Below, piece by piece: positions 1 to 8,137 of a DNA stretch of 64,000 nt. The notes under the pieces are model-generated. The model made no database searches. It had not been told where the DNA came from and saw only the letters and a program-made list of their open reading frames with translations. The stretch is taken from NCBI RefSeq assembly GCF_023715445.1, contig NZ_JAMBOD010000003.1, forward strand, positions 124,001 through 188,000. The letters run 5' to 3'. The stretch's first letter is position 1. Each line of letters opens with the position of its first letter. The position numbers and the translations under genes are program-made. Source of the DNA: Fictibacillus nanhaiensis. Its GTDB lineage: Bacteria > Bacillota > Bacilli > Bacillales > Fictibacillaceae.

Positions 1-664
1 CCTCAATAACTTCAAGGCCTTTGTTCATCATTGTCGCTGAATCGATTGTGATTTTTGCTCCCATTGACCAGTTGGGATGATTCAATGCTTCTTTTACAGT
101 AACGTTCTTCAGTTCATCCCGTGTCTTATCTCTAAAACTTCCACCCGATGCGGTTAAGATTAGTTTTTCAACACGGTTGATGTCTTCACCATTAAGACAT
201 TGGTATATAGCAGAATGTTCTGAGTCCACAGGCAAAATAGCTGTTTGATGCTCTATGGCTTTTTCCATTACAAGGTGTCCGGCCGTAACAAGTGTTTCCT
301 TGTTTGCAAGTGCAATAGTCTTTTCTGCCTCAATCGCTTTTAATGTAGGCAGCAATCCTACACTGCCAATTACAGCATTAACGACCACTGATGCTTTCGT
401 TGAAACTGCAGCTTCTATAAGTCCATCCATTCCCCAAACAATCTTAGTTGAAGAACTCACTCTTGCACGTAAACGTTGTGCATCCACTTCGTTCTGAACC
501 GCGCAGATCTCCGGCTGAAACTTCTGTAAAATCTCTTCTGCTGCTTCAATATTTTTACCCACCGACATCGCACTTAATCTAAATTGATCTGGATGGGAAG
601 CAATAACATCAAGGGTTTGCTTACCGATTGATCCAGTTGCACCTAATAAACTGACAAACTTCAT
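1..664 (-). CDS. dxr: 1-deoxy-D-xylulose 5-phosphate reductoisomerase, N-terminal part (cut by window edge)
   Basis: DXR converts 1-deoxyxylulose 5-phosphate to methylerythritol 4-phosphate with NADPH, the committed step of the non-mevalonate isoprenoid pathway in the cytosol. The first 221 codons are present. The N-terminal NADPH loop GATGSIG lies at residues 8-14, the NKE motif at 121-123, the metal-binding VDSEHSA segment around Asp147 and Glu149, and the SGGSFR substrate loop at 173-178. The start ATG directly opens the conserved [12 protein letters not shown] sequence and follows a GGGGGA-type ribosome site. It lies 16 bases after cdsA, so it is the last visible gene of the uppS-cdsA-dxr group. 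The C-terminal helical domain lies outside the window. Confidence 0.96.
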   Translation of the reverse strand, partial: MKFVSLLGATGSIGKQTLDVIASHPDQFRLSAMSVGKNIEAAEEILQKFQPEICAVQNEVDAQRLRARVSSSTKIVWGMDGLIEAAVSTKASVVVNAVIGSVGLLPTLKAIEAEKTIALANKETLVTAGHLVMEKAIEHQTAILPVDSEHSAIYQCLNGEDINRVEKLILTASGGSFRDKTRDELKNVTVKEALNHPNWSMGAKITIDSATMMNKGLEVIE

Positions 665-680
665 ATTATTCCCCCTAGTA

Positions 681-1469
681 TTATCCTAACAAGTGGAGCA
701 CGTGCAGCAAAGGGAATACAAACAATGCACTGTCCAGTCTATCTAATATTCCCCCATGGCCCGGCAGAAGATTACCTGAATCTTTTACATCATATATTCT
801 TTTGAATGCAGATTCAGCCAAATCCCCAATTTGGCCGAATACACCTACTAATACTGAAATGATCAGTATCGGGATAAGAGAAAAATCAACGAAACTTGCG
901 GCATAACATATGACCGCTACAATGATGCTGAAGAAAATACCTCCAACGGCCCCTTCAATTGTTTTATTAGGTGAGATGACCGGCCATAATTTTCGTTTTC
1001 CCATTGACTTACCGACGAAGTAAGCACCCGAATCCGTGGCCCAAATCATAAATAAAATAAAGAATAATAGCTGAACACCATTTTCCAGTATTCTGGTTTC
1101 TACTAAATAATAAAAACCAAACCCAACATAAAGTGAACTAAACAGAACAAAAGAAATATCGTTATATTCTGTTTTATTTTTATGGATGACCGTCACAACT
1201 AACAGCAAAAGTACTGCAAGTATGATTGCATCTGTTTTAGTAAAGGGCTCCAGAACTTTCATCCAATGTTCAGGCAATGCGATTACAATAGCTAAAACAT
1301 AGCCGATCAACCCAATAAACGAGCGTTCCATTTTTCTCATACGCAGAAGTTCATACATACCGATTCCTGCAAGCAATAGGATCAATAATGAAAATGGCCA
1401 GCTTCCGTAAAGGGTAATCCCAATAAATAAAACGGCTGCGATTACACCTGTAATAATCCGTTGTTTCAT
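681..1469 (-). CDS. cdsA: Phosphatidate cytidylyltransferase
   Basis: CdsA makes CDP-diacylglycerol from phosphatidic acid and CTP in the membrane, the branch point for all phospholipids. The 262-residue product has the usual family length, about eight hydrophobic segments, and the C-terminal CDP-alcohol signature around residues 215-248, where AFKR, VKD and the [11 protein letters not shown] block are visible. It sits 13 bases after uppS and 16 before dxr, in the same order as in B. subtilis, so cotranscription is likely. Identification rests on the signature and the context. Confidence 0.96.
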   Translation of the reverse strand: MKQRIITGVIAAVLFIGITLYGSWPFSLLILLLAGIGMYELLRMRKMERSFIGLIGYVLAIVIALPEHWMKVLEPFTKTDAIILAVLLLLVVTVIHKNKTEYNDISFVLFSSLYVGFGFYYLVETRILENGVQLLFFILFMIWATDSGAYFVGKSMGKRKLWPVISPNKTIEGAVGGIFFSIIVAVICYAASFVDFSLIPILIISVLVGVFGQIGDLAESAFKRIYDVKDSGNLLPGHGGILDRLDSALFVFPLLHVLHLLG

Positions 1470-1482
1470 AAGTCCTCCTTAA

Positions 1483-2238
1483 TTATACCCCGCCAAACCG
1501 TCTGCCCCGCTTGGCAAACTGTGATACAGCTTCACGTAGATGATCCTCTGAAAAATCTGGCCAAAACACATCAGTAAACCAAAATTCTGAATAAGCAAGC
1601 TGCCAAAGCATAAAGTTGCTTAAGCGAACTTCACCGCTGGTCCGGATTAGAAGATCTGGGTCACCAAGCCCTTGTGTCATCAAATGGCTTTCAATTGTAG
1701 ATTCATTAATTTGTGATGGGTCAAGTGTACCGTTTTTAATTTCGGTGCCTATTAATTTAACTGCAGCCGTTATTTCATCTCTGCTGCCGTAATTCAACGC
1801 AAAATTTAGGACCAGCCCCGTGTTGTCCTTCGTCTGGCTGATCGCCTGATCAACCGCCTTAACTGTGTGGATCGGCAACAAATCTTTCTTACCCATTATT
1901 CGCACTTGGACATTCTCTTTAATCAAATCAGGCAAAAATGTATTTAAAAACTCACCAGGAAGTTTCATCAGGAAATCAACTTCTTCCCGCGGTCTCTTCC
2001 AGTTCTCAGTCGAAAATGCATATAGAGTAAGAACTTTTATCCCGATCCGGTTCGCTTCTTTTACGATTTTTCTGACGGTTTTCATGCCCTCATGATGACC
2101 TGCAATGCGAGGCAATGCTCTTTTTCTAGCCCAGCGGCCGTTCCCATCCATAATTATTGCCACATGTGATGGAATATTGTCGTCAAGATTCCATTTTTGT
2201 TCATGACTTTTTTTTCTAAAGAAAAGCTTGTCAAGCAT
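1483..2238 (-). CDS. uppS: Isoprenyl transferase (undecaprenyl diphosphate synthase)
   Basis: This cis-prenyltransferase condenses farnesyl diphosphate with isopentenyl diphosphates to make the C55 lipid carrier for peptidoglycan and teichoic acids. The catalytic block IIMDGNGRWAR lies at residues 29-39, with Asp31 as the diphosphate-binding residue, and the C-terminal RTSGE-RLSNF and WPDF motifs are present. I chose the ATG at 2238 (251 residues) because GATGGAGG stands 7 bases upstream and the protein then has family length. An in-frame start at 2298 would add 20 residues without similarity. The gene follows the frr terminator, so it probably has its own promoter in 2239-2386, but none was clear to me. 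Confidence 0.95.
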   Translation of the reverse strand: MLDKLFFRKKSHEQKWNLDDNIPSHVAIIMDGNGRWARKRALPRIAGHHEGMKTVRKIVKEANRIGIKVLTLYAFSTENWKRPREEVDFLMKLPGEFLNTFLPDLIKENVQVRIMGKKDLLPIHTVKAVDQAISQTKDNTGLVLNFALNYGSRDEITAAVKLIGTEIKNGTLDPSQINESTIESHLMTQGLGDPDLLIRTSGEVRLSNFMLWQLAYSEFWFTDVFWPDFSEDHLREAVSQFAKRGRRFGGV

Positions 2239-2386
2239 GTATAAGCCTCCATCTTTCCAGACTTCATAAAGAAAACAGCGGCTGCAAGTGAATATCACTT
2301 TGAGCCGGACAGCTTCTATCGCTGACTCAATCAGACATTTTACAACCTTTATGATAAAGCAATGCTCTAGATTGAAATAGTCTAAT

Positions 2387-2418
2387 AAAAAAGCCCCCTT
2401 TTATAGAGGGCTTTTTTT
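2387..2418 (-). terminator. Rho-independent terminator after frr
   Basis: On the minus strand a stem built from AAAAAAGCCC and GGGCTTTTTT encloses a short AT-rich loop and ends in a T run. It lies 24 bases after the frr stop codon and separates pyrH-frr from uppS. The A run on the other side makes it nearly symmetric. Confidence 0.85.
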
Positions 2419-2441
2419 ATTTAATTGTACATGGAAAAGCT

Positions 2442-2999
2442 TTATACTTCCATGATTTCTTTTTCTTTATTTGAACTTACAGAGTCAACTTCTGCAGTAT
2501 ACTTGTCAGTTAGCTTTTGAACGTCATCGTTGTAGCGGCGCAATTCGTCTTCTGTAATCTCAGCTTCTTTTTCAAGCTTCTTCAAGTCATCATTTGCATC
2601 GCGGCGAATGTTACGAAGGGCAACTTTCGCTTCCTCTGCAAACTTTTTAACTAGCTTTACTAATTCTTTTCTTCTTTCTTCAGTTAAAGCCGGAATCGCA
2701 ATACGGATCACTTGCCCATCGTTTGAAGGAGTTAATCCAAGATCAGATTTTAAGATCGCTTTTTCAATATCAGCCATTGCAGATTTATCATAAGGCTGGA
2801 TTACTAAAAGTCTAGCTTCTGGTGTTGTAATACCCGCTAATTGATTAATAGGAGTCGGAGTTCCATAATAATCGACTTGCACTCTGTCTAATAATGATGG
2901 ATTTGCTCTACCTGCACGAAGCGTTGAGTATTCGCGTCTTAACGCTCCGATTGCTTTTTGCATTTTTTCATCTGCTTGAGTTAAAACTTCTTTTGCCAT
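2442..2999 (-). CDS. frr: Ribosome recycling factor
   Basis: RRF splits post-termination ribosomes together with EF-G. The 185-residue length is exact for the family. The conserved N-terminal helix with [12 protein letters not shown], the [12 protein letters not shown] loop and the C-terminal long helices rich in K, E and R are all visible. The ATG directly follows the pyrH TAA stop (TAAATG), and the ribosome site AAGGGGG is located inside the end of pyrH, so translation of the two is probably coupled. A terminator follows. Confidence 0.98.
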   Translation of the reverse strand: MAKEVLTQADEKMQKAIGALRREYSTLRAGRANPSLLDRVQVDYYGTPTPINQLAGITTPEARLLVIQPYDKSAMADIEKAILKSDLGLTPSNDGQVIRIAIPALTEERRKELVKLVKKFAEEAKVALRNIRRDANDDLKKLEKEAEITEDELRRYNDDVQKLTDKYTAEVDSVSSNKEKEIMEV

Positions 3000-3725
3000 T
3001 TAGTTTTTCCCCCTTATAACCGTTCCAATTTTTTCACCAGCTACTGCACGCTTAATATTTCCTTCTTCCATTATCGAGAAGACTACTAACGGAATATCAT
3101 TATCCATGCATAGTGAGGATGCAGTTGTATCCATTACAGCTAACCCGTCTTTTAAAAGATCAAGGTAAGATAACGATGTGTATTTAACAGCATTTTCATC
3201 AAGTTTTGGATCAGCTGAATACACACCATCAACATTATTTTTGGCCATTAAAATCACTTCTGCTTCAATTTCTGCAGCTCTTAATGCAGCTGTAGTATCT
3301 GTTGAGAAATATGGATTACCTGTTCCTGCAGCGAAAATCACTACGCGTTTTTTTTCAAGGTGACGAATGGCCTTTCTTCTGATATAAGGTTCAGCAACCT
3401 GGCGCATTTCTATAGATGTTTGTACTCTTGTTTGAACCCCGATATTCTCAAGACTGTCTTGAAGTGCCAAGGAATTCATTACGGTAGCAAGCATGCCCAT
3501 GTAATCTGCTGACGCGCGATCCATTCCCATCTCGCTGCCTGTCTTGCCGCGCCATAGGTTTCCACCGCCTACTACAACAGCTACTTCTACACCTAATTCC
3601 ACAATCTCTTTCACTTGCTCAGCTATCGATTGAACAATTTTCGGATCAATTCCAGAAGTCTGTTCACCTGCTAATGCTTCTCCACTTAATTTCAAGACAA
3701 CTCGTTTATATTTTGAAGTAGTCAT
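3000..3725 (-). CDS. pyrH: UMP kinase
   Basis: PyrH phosphorylates UMP to UDP and is a hexameric amino-acid-kinase-fold enzyme. The N-terminal KLSGEALAG phosphate-binding segment, the GGGNLWRG loop near residue 60 and the [12 protein letters not shown] substrate motif are visible. The start at 3725 (241 residues) is preferred over 3740 because GGAGGGACAA precedes it at a good distance. It is contiguous with frr. Upstream lies repeat copy A rather than tsf directly, and tsf has its own terminator, so pyrH-frr probably uses a separate promoter. Confidence 0.97.
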   Translation of the reverse strand: MTTSKYKRVVLKLSGEALAGEQTSGIDPKIVQSIAEQVKEIVELGVEVAVVVGGGNLWRGKTGSEMGMDRASADYMGMLATVMNSLALQDSLENIGVQTRVQTSIEMRQVAEPYIRRKAIRHLEKKRVVIFAAGTGNPYFSTDTTAALRAAEIEAEVILMAKNNVDGVYSADPKLDENAVKYTSLSYLDLLKDGLAVMDTTASSLCMDNDIPLVVFSIMEEGNIKRAVAGEKIGTVIRGKN

Positions 3726-3774
3726 TTGTCCCTCCATCACCTAAAAAAATGTTTTTACCTGGTATTTCAAATTT

Positions 3775-3990
3775 AAGCTGTTCATAGTTGTTTTTGAAAG
3801 TCATTGATTTCCGTTCCAGGTTGCTCGCTTTCCGGGGGGCGTGCGGTGAGCCTCCTCGGCGCATTGCGCCCTTAGGAGTCTCACCTGTCCCGCTTGTCCC
3901 CTAGGAGTCTCGCACCTTGCACTTCAATCAATTTATCAATGAAGCATAATAAAATGACATAAAAACAACATCTTTTAGATTAAGAGCCTT
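3775..3990. repeat. Dispersed intergenic repeat, copy A (short form)
   Basis: This 216-base element shares its ends with the elements at 51352-51664 and 60721-61019. Shared blocks in order are GTTGTTTTTGAAAG, TTGATTTCCGTT, CTCGCTTTCC, GGTGAGCCTC, AGGAGTCTCGCACCTT, CAATCAA and TCTTTTAGATTAAGAGCCTT. The outer ends are imperfect inverted copies of one another. The middle is about 85-95 bases shorter than in the other copies and has a different sequence, with AGGAGTCTC appearing twice. It lies between the tsf terminator and pyrH. No open reading frame or transposase is present. Confidence 0.8.
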
Positions 3991-4012
3991 ATTAAATCCC
4001 AAGGTTATATCT

Positions 4013-4050
4013 GTAAAAAAAGAGGAACACAACGTGCTCCCCTTTCTTTT
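4013..4050 (-). terminator. Rho-independent terminator after tsf
   Basis: On the minus strand GGAGCAC pairs with GTGTTCC around a three-base loop, with one G-U pair, and is followed by CTCTTTTTTT. It starts about a dozen bases after the tsf stop codon, so the rpsB-tsf transcript is expected to end here and pyrH-frr to be transcribed separately. Confidence 0.85.
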
Positions 4051-4061
4051 CATGCATGTGC

Positions 4062-4940
4062 TTACTTTTTCACTTGAGACATTACTTCTTCAGCGAAGTT
4101 GTCTTCACGCTTTTCAAGACCTTCTCCAACTTCAAAGCGAACGAAGGCTTTAACAGTAGCACCTTTGGAAGCTACATATTTACCAACTTTTTGGTCTGGA
4201 TCTTTAATGAAGGACTGGTCATTTAAGCAAATATCTTCGAAGTACTTCCCTAAACGTCCTTCTACCATCTTAGCTACGATGTTCTCAGGCTTGCCTTCGT
4301 TAAGAGCTTGCTCAGTTAATACTTTACGCTCACGAGCAACTTCTTCTTCGCTCACTTCATCACGAGAGATGTACTTAGGGTTTACAGCAGCAACGTGCAT
4401 CGCTACATCCTTAGCTACTTCTTCGTCAGTTGTTCCTTCAACTACAGAAAGAACCCCGATTCTTCCACCCATGTGCAAGTATGCGCCAAATGCTGCGTTT
4501 TCATCTTTTTTCAAGATTTCAAAACGACGAAGAGTAAGTTTTTCTCCAATTTTAGCGATTGCAGCGTTAATGTAGTCATTAACTGTAGTGCCGTTGAAGT
4601 CTGAAGCAAGTGCATCTTCAACTGAAGCTGGCTCAGTAGCTAATAGGTGATTACCTAATTCTACGATAAGGCTTTTGAAGTTTTCGTTCTTTGCAACGAA
4701 ATCTGTTTCAGAGTTCACTTCAAGAATTACTGCTTTATTTCCGTCAACGATTACAGAAGTTAATCCTTCTGCTGCGATACGGTCAGCTTTTTTAGCTGCT
4801 TTCGCGATACCTTTTTCACGAAGGTAATCGATTGCTGCCTCCATGTTGCCGTCTGTTTCAGTCAATGCTTTTTTACAATCCATCATGCCTGCGCCAGTTT
4901 TTTCACGCAATTCTTTAACCATTTGTGCTGTAATAGCCAT
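4062..4940 (-). CDS. tsf: Translation elongation factor Ts
   Basis: EF-Ts is the nucleotide exchange factor of EF-Tu. The 292-residue product opens with the UBA-like domain containing [16 protein letters not shown] (about residues 10-25), then the TDFVAKN core motif near residue 80 and the two dimerisation-domain repeats. The ATG has the ribosome site GGAGGC a few bases upstream. It follows rpsB after 219 bases, a gap containing a terminator-like hairpin and two palindromes, so its dosage relative to rpsB may be set by partial read-through. Confidence 0.98.
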   Translation of the reverse strand: MAITAQMVKELREKTGAGMMDCKKALTETDGNMEAAIDYLREKGIAKAAKKADRIAAEGLTSVIVDGNKAVILEVNSETDFVAKNENFKSLIVELGNHLLATEPASVEDALASDFNGTTVNDYINAAIAKIGEKLTLRRFEILKKDENAAFGAYLHMGGRIGVLSVVEGTTDEEVAKDVAMHVAAVNPKYISRDEVSEEEVARERKVLTEQALNEGKPENIVAKMVEGRLGKYFEDICLNDQSFIKDPDQKVGKYVASKGATVKAFVRFEVGEGLEKREDNFAEEVMSQVKK

Positions 4941-4988
4941 AAACTTTTGCCTCCTTGAGTGATATGTAGTGCTTTTTACATAAAGGAA

Positions 4989-5006
4989 ACTTGGCTGACG
5001 CCAAGC
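4989..5006 (-). other. Small hairpin in the tsf leader
   Basis: CTTGGC and GCCAAG form a 6-base stem with a four-base loop about 50 bases before the tsf start. No T run follows directly. It could shape the leader RNA or be incidental. Confidence 0.4.
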
Positions 5007-5069
5007 CTTATTCTTCAGCTTAGTTGAACTTATACTATAAACATGAACTTGTTACTTGAGTCGATTCTC

Positions 5070-5085
5070 AACTTGTTAACAAGTT
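5070..5085. other. Perfect 16-base palindrome in rpsB-tsf gap
   Basis: AACTTGTTAACAAGTT reads the same on both strands, and a further half-copy (AACTTGTTA) lies about 25 bases away at 5046-5054. The arrangement could be a protein-binding operator or part of an RNA fold. I know of no regulator with this site at tsf, so the function is open. Confidence 0.45.
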
Positions 5086-5102
5086 TATGATTCATATAGT
5101 GT

Positions 5103-5137
5103 AAAAAAGGTGATAAAGGGTCATCCCCTCTACCACC
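5103..5137 (-). terminator. Terminator or attenuator between rpsB and tsf
   Basis: On the minus strand GGTGGTAGAGGG pairs with CCCTTTATCACC over 12 base pairs (two G-U), followed by TTTTTT. This has all the parts of an intrinsic terminator and begins about 22 bases after the rpsB stop codon. Since tsf has no obvious strong promoter of its own, incomplete termination lowering tsf relative to rpsB is plausible. Confidence 0.75.
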
Positions 5138-5159
5138 CTTGAGCATTCCATTTAATTAA

Positions 5160-5885
5160 TTAAGCAGTTGTTTCTTCTTCAGAAGCTTCAGTTACTTCTT
5201 CTCCGCCTTGGTTAGCTTCGATGATCGCATCTGCCATTTTACCTGTAAGAAGTTTTACTGCACGGATAGCGTCATCGTTACCAGGAATAACGTGATCTAC
5301 TTCATCCGGGTCACAGTTAGTGTCAACAATTGCAATGATCGGAATGTTTAATTTACGAGCTTCTGCAATCGCAATGCGCTCTTTACGAGGATCAACTACG
5401 AATAATGCATCTGGAAGCTTGTTCATTTCTTTAATTCCGCCTAAGAACTTCTCAAGACGCTCCATTTCCTTTTTAAGAAGAATAACTTCTTTCTTAGGAA
5501 GTACGTCAAAAGTTCCGTCTTCTTGCATTTTTTCAAGATCTTTTAATCGGTTGATACGCTTACGGATCGTACCGAAGTTTGTTAATGTTCCACCTAACCA
5601 GCGTTGGTTGATGTAGTACATGTCAGAACGCTCAGCTTCTTCTTTAACTGAATCTTGAGCTTGCTTCTTTGTACCAACGAAAAGAATCTTTCCGCCGTCT
5701 GCTGCGATGTTACGCATAACATTGTAGCATTCTTCAACTTTCTTTACCGTCTTTTGAAGATCGATAATGTAGATACCGTTTCTTTCCGTGAAAATGTAAC
5801 GAGACATTTTCGGATTCCAACGACGAGTCTGATGACCAAAGTGTACACCAGCTTCTAACAATTGTTTCATTGAAATTACTGCCAT
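5160..5885 (-). CDS. rpsB: 30S ribosomal protein S2
   Basis: S2 binds the head of the small ribosomal subunit. The N-terminus [23 protein letters not shown] is the family hallmark, followed by [15 protein letters not shown] and the [11 protein letters not shown] signature, and an acidic tail ending in EEETTA. I chose the ATG at 5885 (241 residues) because AGGAGGTGCC lies directly before it. A longer in-frame extension to 5960 has no similarity to S2. A sigma-A type promoter lies about 120 bases upstream, so rpsB is also transcribed independently of the flagellar operon before it. Confidence 0.98.
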   Translation of the reverse strand: MAVISMKQLLEAGVHFGHQTRRWNPKMSRYIFTERNGIYIIDLQKTVKKVEECYNVMRNIAADGGKILFVGTKKQAQDSVKEEAERSDMYYINQRWLGGTLTNFGTIRKRINRLKDLEKMQEDGTFDVLPKKEVILLKKEMERLEKFLGGIKEMNKLPDALFVVDPRKERIAIAEARKLNIPIIAIVDTNCDPDEVDHVIPGNDDAIRAVKLLTGKMADAIIEANQGGEEVTEASEEETTA

Positions 5886-6001
5886 AATGGCACCTCCTAG
5901 GTTTTTTTCCTCCGTTTGTTTCACTTTTGAACAATAACTGCTTTTAAAGCAGCACCACATTGCTCAAATCCGCAAACGTGTGTGATTTAACACCGTGAAA
6001 T

Positions 6002-6031
6002 AATATAACATATTTCGTGTTTATTCCGCAA
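6002..6031 (-). promoter_or_regulatory. Sigma-A type promoter of rpsB
   Basis: On the minus strand TTGCGG (6026-6031) and TATATT (6002-6007) are 18 bases apart, and a TG one base before the -10 makes it an extended -10 promoter. The predicted leader of about 110 bases contains a perfect CTGCTTTAAAAGCAG hairpin. It lies in the gap after the swrB-like gene. Confidence 0.65.
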
Positions 6032-6045
6032 GTCCTTTTAACGGG

Positions 6046-6474
6046 TTATGCATAAAATTTTAGAAGCAGTTCGATTTCGCCCTTTCCCCTGTTAAGCATT
6101 TTTGCAATCTCTTCTGCATTATACCCTTGTTTTGCTAACTGTACTACTTTAGCTGTTTCAGTTTCAGCAACTTCGTTTGTAAAGTCCGCATCATTTTGAT
6201 CTTCTTTCTCATCGTTAGTAGCTTCATCATGACCAAAGGTAGATTTAGGGCTGCTGTTCTTTGCAAAGTCCGAAATAAGCCTGCGCAGATTTTCATTTTC
6301 CTCTTTCATTTCTTGTGTGAAGAGCTCTAAAATTGCTTCAATGTCCTCTGAAACGTCTGTAGTATTTTTGACATTGCTGATTTGCTGAAGCTTTTTCCAG
6401 AGTTGAACGATTAAATAAATACAGATGAAATTTAAAAACAAACTGATTAGAATAATTCCGTTCACAGTGTTCAC
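6046..6474 (-). CDS. swrB: SwrB/YlxL-like membrane protein, end of the fla/che operon
   Basis: The 142-residue product has one N-terminal membrane helix (about residues 5-25), a charged coiled-coil-prone middle, and a C-terminal VVQLAKQGYNAEEIAKMLNRGKGEI segment that looks like a helix-turn-helix. Length, architecture and position between the sigD cluster and rpsB match SwrB (YlxL) of B. subtilis, which promotes flagellar type III export activation and swarming. Sequence identity to SwrB cannot be checked here, so the symbol is by position and architecture. The start is GTG at 6474, immediately after the TAG stop of the preceding gene. Confidence 0.75.
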   Translation of the reverse strand: MNTVNGIILISLFLNFICIYLIVQLWKKLQQISNVKNTTDVSEDIEAILELFTQEMKEENENLRRLISDFAKNSSPKSTFGHDEATNDEKEDQNDADFTNEVAETETAKVVQLAKQGYNAEEIAKMLNRGKGEIELLLKFYA

Positions 6475-6747
6475 CTATCCCGAATAATCAATTTCCTGCC
6501 CTTTAAATGGATGCTTTGACAGCGGCTTTGCTGACGTGTGATCTTTATTATGTAATAAATTCTTCTCCGTATGTTTTTTGCCGGAAACTTTTTTAGATTC
6601 AATGATCTGCCTTTTACGATTAGTTTCTGATAGATGGGCTTGATGGACCATCCCTTTTTGTGTAAGTTCAGCAGCCATTTTTCCCGCATCCATTGTTCTC
6701 GGTATTGCTACTTGAAGTTCTATCAATTTTAAGCTCACTTCATCCAC
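6475..6747 (-). CDS. Small basic protein of the flagellar operon, function unknown
   Basis: The 90-residue product is hydrophilic and Lys/Gln/His rich, with a conserved-looking N-terminal stretch LQVAIPRTMDAGKMAAEL and no membrane segment. I recall short proteins with a similar IPRT-DAGK motif in flagellar clusters of other Bacillota, but no function. The GTG start at 6747 has a poor ribosome site. A TTG at residue 8 (6726), just before the conserved motif, is a reasonable alternative. It lies 10 bases after fapA and abuts the swrB-like gene, so it is part of the operon. Confidence 0.65.
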   Translation of the reverse strand: MDEVSLKLIELQVAIPRTMDAGKMAAELTQKGMVHQAHLSETNRKRQIIESKKVSGKKHTEKNLLHNKDHTSAKPLSKHPFKGQEIDYSG

Positions 6748-6757
6748 ACCCTGTCCA

Positions 6758-8125
6758 TTATAAGGAATTAATAATAATTTCTTTTTCTTCCATATAAACT
6801 TTTGCAGACTGAAATGAAGATTGGACTTTTCGTTTATATTTTCCGATACTGATTTCTACACTTGGATGTAAAGTTCCTTTAATAATGACATAAGACGATT
6901 CATTCTGATCTTTCTCGGCAAGTTTATTTTTTTGCATATGCAGTTCTGTCAGCTGGGCAGTGGTTTGATGGATTGTGTTCTCTATTTTATTGATCATCAC
7001 ATGATCTATTTTGTTCGTAATTAAGGATTGCTTGATAAGAGTATCTTTTAGCTGCTGCAGCTTCTCAAGACTGGATTGTAAATCTTTAATTTTCATGTCA
7101 CCTTCCAAGACAGGTTTCTTTTCAGGTTCCTTCATCTTTATATATATTGAAGTTTTTGAGTACGTTTCGTTTCCAATTTCATTTGCTAAGATCATTTTCT
7201 CTGCTATGCACGTTCCACCTGCTATATTTCCTTTACCGCTTAAACATATGATGCTCTTACCTGCTTCACAATGACTGTGAAGAATCGACTGCGCGACTTC
7301 AATATTTTCACCAGCTATTATGCTGCCTTGATTAATATAAAGACTAGTGAAGTTCCCCCCGCAGCGAATTGATCCTTTCCCTTGACCAAGCACTCCCCCT
7401 CCAACAATAACATTCCCGGGAGTAACGATTTCAGCTGCCTCAACCAAACCTTCAATCCGCACATCGCCTTTTGCAGTTATTTTAAAACCAGATGGTACGT
7501 CGCCTGTAACATGAACATTGCCTGTAAAATCGATATGTCCTGTTTTAAGAGACAGATCGCCGTTGACTCTATATACAGAATAAACATCCACACAATTTGA
7601 TCGATAGCTCACTTCTCCGCTTGCTGTTGCATATACACCGAGGTTTTCTTCATTAAAAACGGTATTCTCACCGTTCCTGACCTTAATATCTTTTCCTTTT
7701 TTTGGTGGTATCGGGTTTCCAAAAACAGTTATTCCGGGTGTTCCCTCAGTCGCTGGCTTCTTCTTTGCCACAAGCTGGCTGAATGCCACAGTGGGAATGG
7801 CAAAAAGGCGCTTAAAATCAACATTCTCATTCTCGGCATTATCTTGATAAGGCTGAGTTTCTGCAACAGGCATTAACTGTGCACGTTCACCATGGACAGG
7901 GAGTTGCCCGATTGCAATTTCTGCAGGATAGTTAAAAGTTTCCGTATTTTGTACAACGTTATGAAGCACTTCATTTTGAATACAATGCTTAATTCCTTTT
8001 GATTCAATCCACGCCGCAAGACTTTCATAAGTTACTTCTTCCGGATTTATTTCAGCGCCATTCTTTTTCACTAAGAGAGCAACAGTATCTTTTTCATGTG
8101 TTTTAATACTAAACCATTGATCCAT
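6758..8125 (-). CDS. fapA: FapA family protein (DUF342)
   Basis: The 455-residue protein has an N-terminal region with a VTYESLAAWIESKGI segment, then a repetitive beta-rich, Gly/Val-rich core (about residues 150-310: GDLSLKTGHIDF, GNVHVTGDVPSG, KGDVRIEGLVE, GNVIVGGGVLG) typical of the polymer-forming DUF342/FapA fold, and a C-terminal coiled coil (about 330-410). FapA proteins are linked to flagellar assembly in several bacteria by name and context; a molecular role is not settled. It has a good AAGGAGC site and starts 12 bases after sigD. B. subtilis lacks it at this place as far as I recall. Confidence 0.88.
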   Translation of the reverse strand: MDQWFSIKTHEKDTVALLVKKNGAEINPEEVTYESLAAWIESKGIKHCIQNEVLHNVVQNTETFNYPAEIAIGQLPVHGERAQLMPVAETQPYQDNAENENVDFKRLFAIPTVAFSQLVAKKKPATEGTPGITVFGNPIPPKKGKDIKVRNGENTVFNEENLGVYATASGEVSYRSNCVDVYSVYRVNGDLSLKTGHIDFTGNVHVTGDVPSGFKITAKGDVRIEGLVEAAEIVTPGNVIVGGGVLGQGKGSIRCGGNFTSLYINQGSIIAGENIEVAQSILHSHCEAGKSIICLSGKGNIAGGTCIAEKMILANEIGNETYSKTSIYIKMKEPEKKPVLEGDMKIKDLQSSLEKLQQLKDTLIKQSLITNKIDHVMINKIENTIHQTTAQLTELHMQKNKLAEKDQNESSYVIIKGTLHPSVEISIGKYKRKVQSSFQSAKVYMEEKEIIINSL

Positions 8126-8137
8126 CCTTATAGCTCC

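Noticed and set aside
6471-6689. Minus-strand frame of 72 codons overlapping the small gene at 6475-6747 in another frame
   Set aside because: Overlaps almost entirely with the better-supported frame, and is merely a Lys/Arg-rich out-of-frame reading.
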